Positions 19,949 through 23,221 of a stretch of 23,221 bases of DNA are shown in pieces. Each line of letters opens with the position of its first letter. The stretch's first letter is position 1. The notes beneath the pieces are model-generated. The model did not search any database, was not told the origin of the DNA, and saw only the letters and a program-made list of their open reading frames with translations. The position numbers and the translations under genes are program-made. Source of the stretch: an uncultured Rickettsiales bacterium (GTDB lineage Bacteria; Pseudomonadota; Alphaproteobacteria; Rs-D84); the NCBI GenBank assembly GCA_900549365.1, contig UROD01000007.1, forward strand, positions 1 to 23,221, in the 5' to 3' direction.

Positions 19949-21958
19949 ATGATAGCAGACAAGTACATAAATTTTTTTCTGGACGGTAATTTTGGTAAAA
20001 ATCCTGTCGCGTTGGAAATACCAATTGACAGAACCCACCCTGAACTAGTGCCTTTTTTACGCGAACGTGGGTTAAATATTGCTAGGGCTGCTGCGGGGGC
20101 CGACCAAATTATGGTGTCAGAGGACAGCATTCTGACACCTGTGGTGAGCCCAGAAAACATGAAAACTTTGTACAGGACGATAGAATTATTGGTCAGTGAA
20201 TTTAACAACACTCATTATAATTCAAAAATCATGTTAGGGTATCCTCATATCATTGATGCCGACAATATTATTCCGTCAAAGTTGCCCAATGCCAACTGGC
20301 CAGAGCGGCTGGATTATGTGGATAAAATGTTAAAGGAAATATCCACCCAAGAAAAAGATAATCTGCGCGACAATATGTTTGATATCACAAACCAATTTGG
20401 TGCAGAAATACAAAAACAGCAAGCCCAGAACCAATTACCACAAGACATTATGTTTTCTGGGGGGACTATATCTGACCCATATTCTGTTGCGACTGGACAA
20501 TCAGACAGATTCTTCAGATACGCAACATCAGATTACCGGTATGCAGTTGGGTATTCCAATCTGGACCGCATAAAGGCACAGAATGGGTATAGTTTAGTTT
20601 CAAAAGGTAATATTAAATACGGATTTGTTTTTGTATACAAACAAAAACCAGATGACAAGCAACTTTTTTTCACCAATACAGGCATTGAATTTCGCAGCGA
20701 CGCAGCATACAAACAAGATACTGATGAAACAATGGTCAACAGATTTAATAACGAATGTGTTGGCCAGTATATGTTTTTTGCCGCCCCTGTACCGTCCAAA
20801 CCAGGGACGTATAAGTATGGATTTGTTAAAATTCCACAAAATGATGAAAAATGGGAAAAATTCAAAGAATTTTCCAAGACAGATAATGCACCACTAAATC
20901 CAGCCAAGAACAAACGTCTGGACGCATGGGCGATTGGCAAAAATACTGAACCTGTATTGCCATTGATAAAGCCAATGCCTATGGATAAATTTTATGAATC
21001 TTGTAAACAAGATATAGAAAAAGACAAACAATCCAGAATAAATACTTTGAATAAAATCAAACTGGAAATACAACAACTGTCCGAATCGACATTAAAAACG
21101 TTTACAGATTTTAATAATGTTCTGGACGGTATCACGGCACCGAAATATAACGAAACCAATTATGACGCACAACTGGTGTATTTGTCTGATGCCGAAAAAC
21201 GAATCAGCGATATCAAGTATAAATTGGCACAGGAATCAAAACAAATCCAAGATAAACTGCAACACTTACAAACCGATATTGCACAGTTTGATAATGTAAA
21301 AGATATGCAATCACAGACAGCATCAGTGACAGATGCTTTAACAAAAACAAAAAAGAATTTTCTGTACAATTCCGACCTTATCAATCAAAAAATTGATAAA
21401 AAATACATATCTGTGTGGCGCAGCAATATCACAGATAAAAAAAGAAAATTCATCACCAATTTTATTGGCGAAGATGAACCTGTTGCATTTACGTACGCCA
21501 ATACAGACAAAGAAATTATGCAAAATCTGGACACAGATACAAAGCGGCAAATTTTGGCGGACGTGTACACAAATTTACACAATACAAAACGTGATATCAG
21601 ATTAAAATATTTAGCAAAAGCAGCACTGTTTGTATACTATTGTTCCACACCAGAACAACAGGTTGAACTGTTTAACGATTTATATAAAATCAGAAAAGAC
21701 AAAGATATTGCCAATATCAGAAAACTGTTAAAAGAAACGAATACGGAACTTGTTTCTGATGGATTTGCATTATTGCCAGAAATATCAGAATTGGTTAAAA
21801 ACGATATTTTGTTTATAAAACACAGTCAAAAAGGTCAAGATATAATTGCTAATAAAAAAATATTGTTTGAACAGGCGACCCGTAAATTGCAACAAATGAT
21901 AAGCAATACCATGCAGCAACAGTTCGCATTAAATAAAAACGCATTCGCCAAACAATAA
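19949..21958 (+). CDS. Large orphan cytosolic protein, possible ADP-ribosyltransferase-like segment, function unknown
   Basis: The 669-residue protein is not recognised. It has no signal peptide or membrane helix and is rich in Lys, Asn, Gln and Asp. An N-terminal region (1-150) is followed by a mixed segment (about 166-300) with MFSGGTISDPYS, FFRYATSDYRYAVGYS and two similar pieces, KYGFVFVYKQ (223-232) and KYGFVKIPQ (289-297). A helical, coiled-coil-like region follows (about 345-480) and then a helical C-terminus. The SGG...YATSDYRYAVGY pattern recalls folds of the ADP-ribosyltransferase type, which is only a weak inference. The ATG at 19949 lacks a clear Shine-Dalgarno. Base use looks more AT-rich than in neighbours, and the gene sits between two tRNAs, consistent with acquired DNA. 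Confidence 0.8.
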   Translation: MIADKYINFFLDGNFGKNPVALEIPIDRTHPELVPFLRERGLNIARAAAGADQIMVSEDSILTPVVSPENMKTLYRTIELLVSEFNNTHYNSKIMLGYPHIIDADNIIPSKLPNANWPERLDYVDKMLKEISTQEKDNLRDNMFDITNQFGAEIQKQQAQNQLPQDIMFSGGTISDPYSVATGQSDRFFRYATSDYRYAVGYSNLDRIKAQNGYSLVSKGNIKYGFVFVYKQKPDDKQLFFTNTGIEFRSDAAYKQDTDETMVNRFNNECVGQYMFFAAPVPSKPGTYKYGFVKIPQNDEKWEKFKEFSKTDNAPLNPAKNKRLDAWAIGKNTEPVLPLIKPMPMDKFYESCKQDIEKDKQSRINTLNKIKLEIQQLSESTLKTFTDFNNVLDGITAPKYNETNYDAQLVYLSDAEKRISDIKYKLAQESKQIQDKLQHLQTDIAQFDNVKDMQSQTASVTDALTKTKKNFLYNSDLINQKIDKKYISVWRSNITDKKRKFITNFIGEDEPVAFTYANTDKEIMQNLDTDTKRQILADVYTNLHNTKRDIRLKYLAKAALFVYYCSTPEQQVELFNDLYKIRKDKDIANIRKLLKETNTELVSDGFALLPEISELVKNDILFIKHSQKGQDIIANKKILFEQATRKLQQMISNTMQQQFALNKNAFAKQ

Positions 21959-22040
21959 ATTGCTTTTATCGTGCCACACACGCAATGCGCCATTAACAGG
22001 CATAGTAATCCAACAAAAAAATGTTTCAACGTCTAATTAT

Positions 22041-22069
22041 TTGCAAAGTGCAAAAAATCCTGATATGAT
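22041..22069 (+). promoter_or_regulatory. Promoter of tRNA-Glu
   Basis: TTGCAA (22041-22046), a 17-bp spacer and TATGAT (22064-22069), 10 bp before the tRNA. I see no terminator for the orphan gene in 21959-22040. Confidence 0.7.
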
Positions 22070-22079
22070 TGTGCCGTTT

Positions 22080-22154
22080 GGTCCCATCGTCTAGCGGTCA
22101 GGACATCAGATTCTCATTCTGAGAACAGGGGTTCGATTCCCCTTGGGACTGCCA
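22080..22154 (+). tRNA. tRNA-Glu (anticodon CTC)
   Basis: The acceptor GGTCCCA pairs with TGGGACT (first pair G-U). The D-arm is GTCTAGCGGTCAGGAC, and the anticodon stem TCAGA/TCTGA encloses TTCTCAT (anticodon CTC, reads GAG). The T-arm is AGGGGTTCGATTCCCCT, with discriminator G as usual for Glu and an encoded CCA. Confidence 0.93.
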
Positions 22155-22193
22155 AAATAAAAATGCCCTGCGACAGCGGGGTAATTTTATTTT
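22154..22193. terminator. Terminator of tRNA-Glu
   Basis: CCCTGC (22166-22171) pairs with GCGGGG (22176-22181, one G-U). The stem is extended on both sides by A-rich and T-rich arms (22154-22164 with 22183-22193, one mismatch), so it can work on both strands. Confidence 0.75.
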
Positions 22194-22273
22194 GTTGTAT
22201 GTCACATGGGGAATTGAACCCCGTGGTTGGGGTTCGACCCGCAGCAAAAAGGCGGGCGGGTAGACACACAAAA
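22194..22273. other. Gene-free stretch with two T-arm-like hairpins in opposite orientation
   Basis: GGGG-AATTGAA-CCCC (22208-22222) reads as a tRNA T-arm with loop TTCAATT on the minus strand, and GGG-TTCGA-CCC (22230-22240) resembles one on the plus strand. No complete cloverleaf can be built around either. Confidence 0.4.
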
Positions 22274-22307
22274 TTTGAACTTTGAACTCTGAACTTTGAA
22301 CTTTGAA
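22274..22307. repeat. Tandem heptamer repeat (TTTGAAC)5
   Basis: Five consecutive 7-nt units: TTTGAAC, TTTGAAC, TCTGAAC, TTTGAAC and TTTGAA. The third has one change and the last lacks its final C. It lies directly next to the OmpA-gene terminator. Confidence 0.9.
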
Positions 22308-22330
22308 AAAACGCCCCAACGGGGCGTTTT
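22308..22330. terminator. Intrinsic terminator of the OmpA-family gene
   Basis: AAAACGCCCC and GGGGCGTTTT around AAC form a 10-bp stem touching the stop codon. On the minus strand the T-run extends to six, giving a strong terminator. Confidence 0.85.
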
Positions 22331-23221
22331 TAACATTTGCTGTCGCGGTATGTTATGTCAACCTTGCGACACGATTCTTGTGCGCCATTCATTGTGCATT
22401 CGGTTTGGCCGCGGCCGCTGGCCTGAATGTTTTGCACCGACAGACCCGCTGATATCAATGCTTCCTTGACCGCATTAGCGCGATTTACAGACAGGTTGTT
22501 GTTCAATTGTGCGTTGCCGGTTTTGTCGGTATGGCCAACAACCGTGATGCAGTAATCAGGACTGTCACCCATGGCGACAGATGTTTTGACCTGTGATGCA
22601 AACGATGTAATCGTATTTTTTGCCGCCGGTGTCAGTGTTGATTTGCCCAATGCAAACAGATTCTTGGCTGGCAATACGACGTGTTGCGCCGGCATTATGT
22701 CTGTGGCAACCTGTGCCAGCAGTCCCGTCGATTGTTGGGTTATCTGGGGCAGTGCGGCCAGCGTTGGATTATTGCGTACGCATTGACCGCCATCCAGTGC
22801 AAAGCCAGTTGTTGGACATTGGCATGTTTGACCATCGGCGGACAAATGGAAACCGTTTTGACATGAACATGTGCCGTCGGCGGCGACAACTATGTTCGGG
22901 TCGGATGTATCGCATTTTGCGTTTGGTGCGGCGACAACGCATTTGCCATCTTGGACAATGCGGTCAGATGGACAGGCCTCGCACATATTAGAATTGGTGT
23001 TGAATACCATCTTGTTTTTGTTCTTGCATTCACAATTTGGATATGTGCCGGTGGTATCAGACGGACATGTTATGCTGGCCTCGCTGTCGGGCAATTTTAC
23101 GACGTCGTTTTGCAATTTGTACAGTGGGGCATATTTCGCGACGATTTCATCACTGCGATTTTGTTTTGCCGCCCCAGAATTTACCGCAACGTCGGCAACC
23201 AAACTGGCGGCGGCACCAACG
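22330..23221 (-). CDS. OmpA-family protein with Cys-rich modules (C-terminal part)
   Basis: The frame is open to the right edge, so the N-terminus is missing; the codons before the TTG at 23202 read VGAAAS in frame. The visible 297 residues show a Cys-rich region (CPSDTTGTYPNCECKN, CEACPSDRIVQDGKC, CSCQNGFHLSADGQTCQC, EGF-like spacing) followed by an OmpA-like peptidoglycan-binding domain with LFALGKSTLTPAAKNTI, ITVVGHTDKTGNAQLNN, LSVNRANAVKEAL and ASGRGQTEC. Two further Cys near the end (TEC and SCRK) probably form a disulfide. Such proteins tie the outer membrane to peptidoglycan, and the Cys-rich modules may face the outside or periplasm. A strong terminator follows. Confidence 0.88.
   Translation of the reverse strand, partial: VGAAASLVADVAVNSGAAKQNRSDEIVAKYAPLYKLQNDVVKLPDSEASITCPSDTTGTYPNCECKNKNKMVFNTNSNMCEACPSDRIVQDGKCVVAAPNAKCDTSDPNIVVAADGTCSCQNGFHLSADGQTCQCPTTGFALDGGQCVRNNPTLAALPQITQQSTGLLAQVATDIMPAQHVVLPAKNLFALGKSTLTPAAKNTITSFASQVKTSVAMGDSPDYCITVVGHTDKTGNAQLNNNLSVNRANAVKEALISAGLSVQNIQASGRGQTECTMNGAQESCRKVDITYRDSKC

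Noticed and set aside
22180..22270. Complete tRNA gene on the minus strand
   Set aside because: A T-arm-like hairpin is present, but no matching acceptor, D or anticodon stems can be placed.
22098..22319. 73-residue minus-strand ORF
   Set aside because: It translates the terminator, the heptamer repeat and tRNA-Glu antisense; only an artefact of these elements.
1..23221. CRISPR array, transposase or integrase
   Set aside because: No spaced direct repeats of CRISPR type and no DDE, tyrosine or serine recombinase motifs were found in any reading frame.

Overview
The window looks like chromosome from a gut-type alphaproteobacterium of moderate to low GC. The reasons are a GapR (DUF2312) protein, alphaproteobacterial RsmA, RecR, TruA and Def, a D-Ala-D-Ala carboxypeptidase with a SPOR tail, and Cys-rich secreted proteins carrying the CTRCPSGG..TQCY motif, which I recall from uncultured gut Alphaproteobacteria. 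The taxon is inference; no rRNA is present.

Layout. (1) 1-2954, minus strand: a tight run of dac, recR and rsmA, then the start of a CPA2 cation/proton antiporter that runs off the left edge. (2) 3004-5077: pyk (minus) diverges from gapR and an RNHCP zinc-ribbon gene (plus). (3) 5058-8665: pyrG (minus) and comEC (plus) diverge; comEC overlaps the 3' end of truA. (4) 8619-13124, minus strand: rmuC, def, fmt, a small Cys-rich ORF and truA form an overlapping cluster, preceded by an 88-residue membrane/coiled-coil protein and a HAD-IB phosphatase. fmt has an in-frame TAA at codon 25. (5) 13153-13880: an independent plus-strand unit with promoter, folded ~185-nt leader RNA, intrinsic terminator, perfect Shine-Dalgarno and a small Cys-rich secreted protein. 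(6) 13879-19412, minus strand: marR, tolC-like, a very short RND adaptor and an RND pump. (7) 19476-22193: tRNA-Gln(TTG), a structured stretch ending in a copy of the tRNA 3' end, a 669-residue orphan protein and tRNA-Glu(CTC). (8) 22274-23221: a heptamer repeat and the C-terminal part of an OmpA-family protein with Cys-rich modules, cut by the right edge.

Promoters are unusually easy to read. Most fit TTGC(n2)-N16-18-TAtaAT. In two divergent intergenic regions the back-to-back -35 boxes overlap in an 11-bp inverted sequence TTGC-n3-GCAA. For comEC, the 88-residue ORF and possibly dac, the -10 box lies only 6-7 nt before the ATG and no Shine-Dalgarno is visible, which suggests leaderless mRNAs.

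The best candidate for something undescribed is the leader RNA at 13206-13413. It can fold into a closed multi-helix domain, but the same 3' strand can instead pair with an internal segment, enter a terminator stem, or mask the downstream ribosome binding site. Also notable are the broken fmt beside an intact def, the RND pump without its usual TM4 aspartate paired with a minimal adaptor, and the tRNA-Gln 3'-end duplication.
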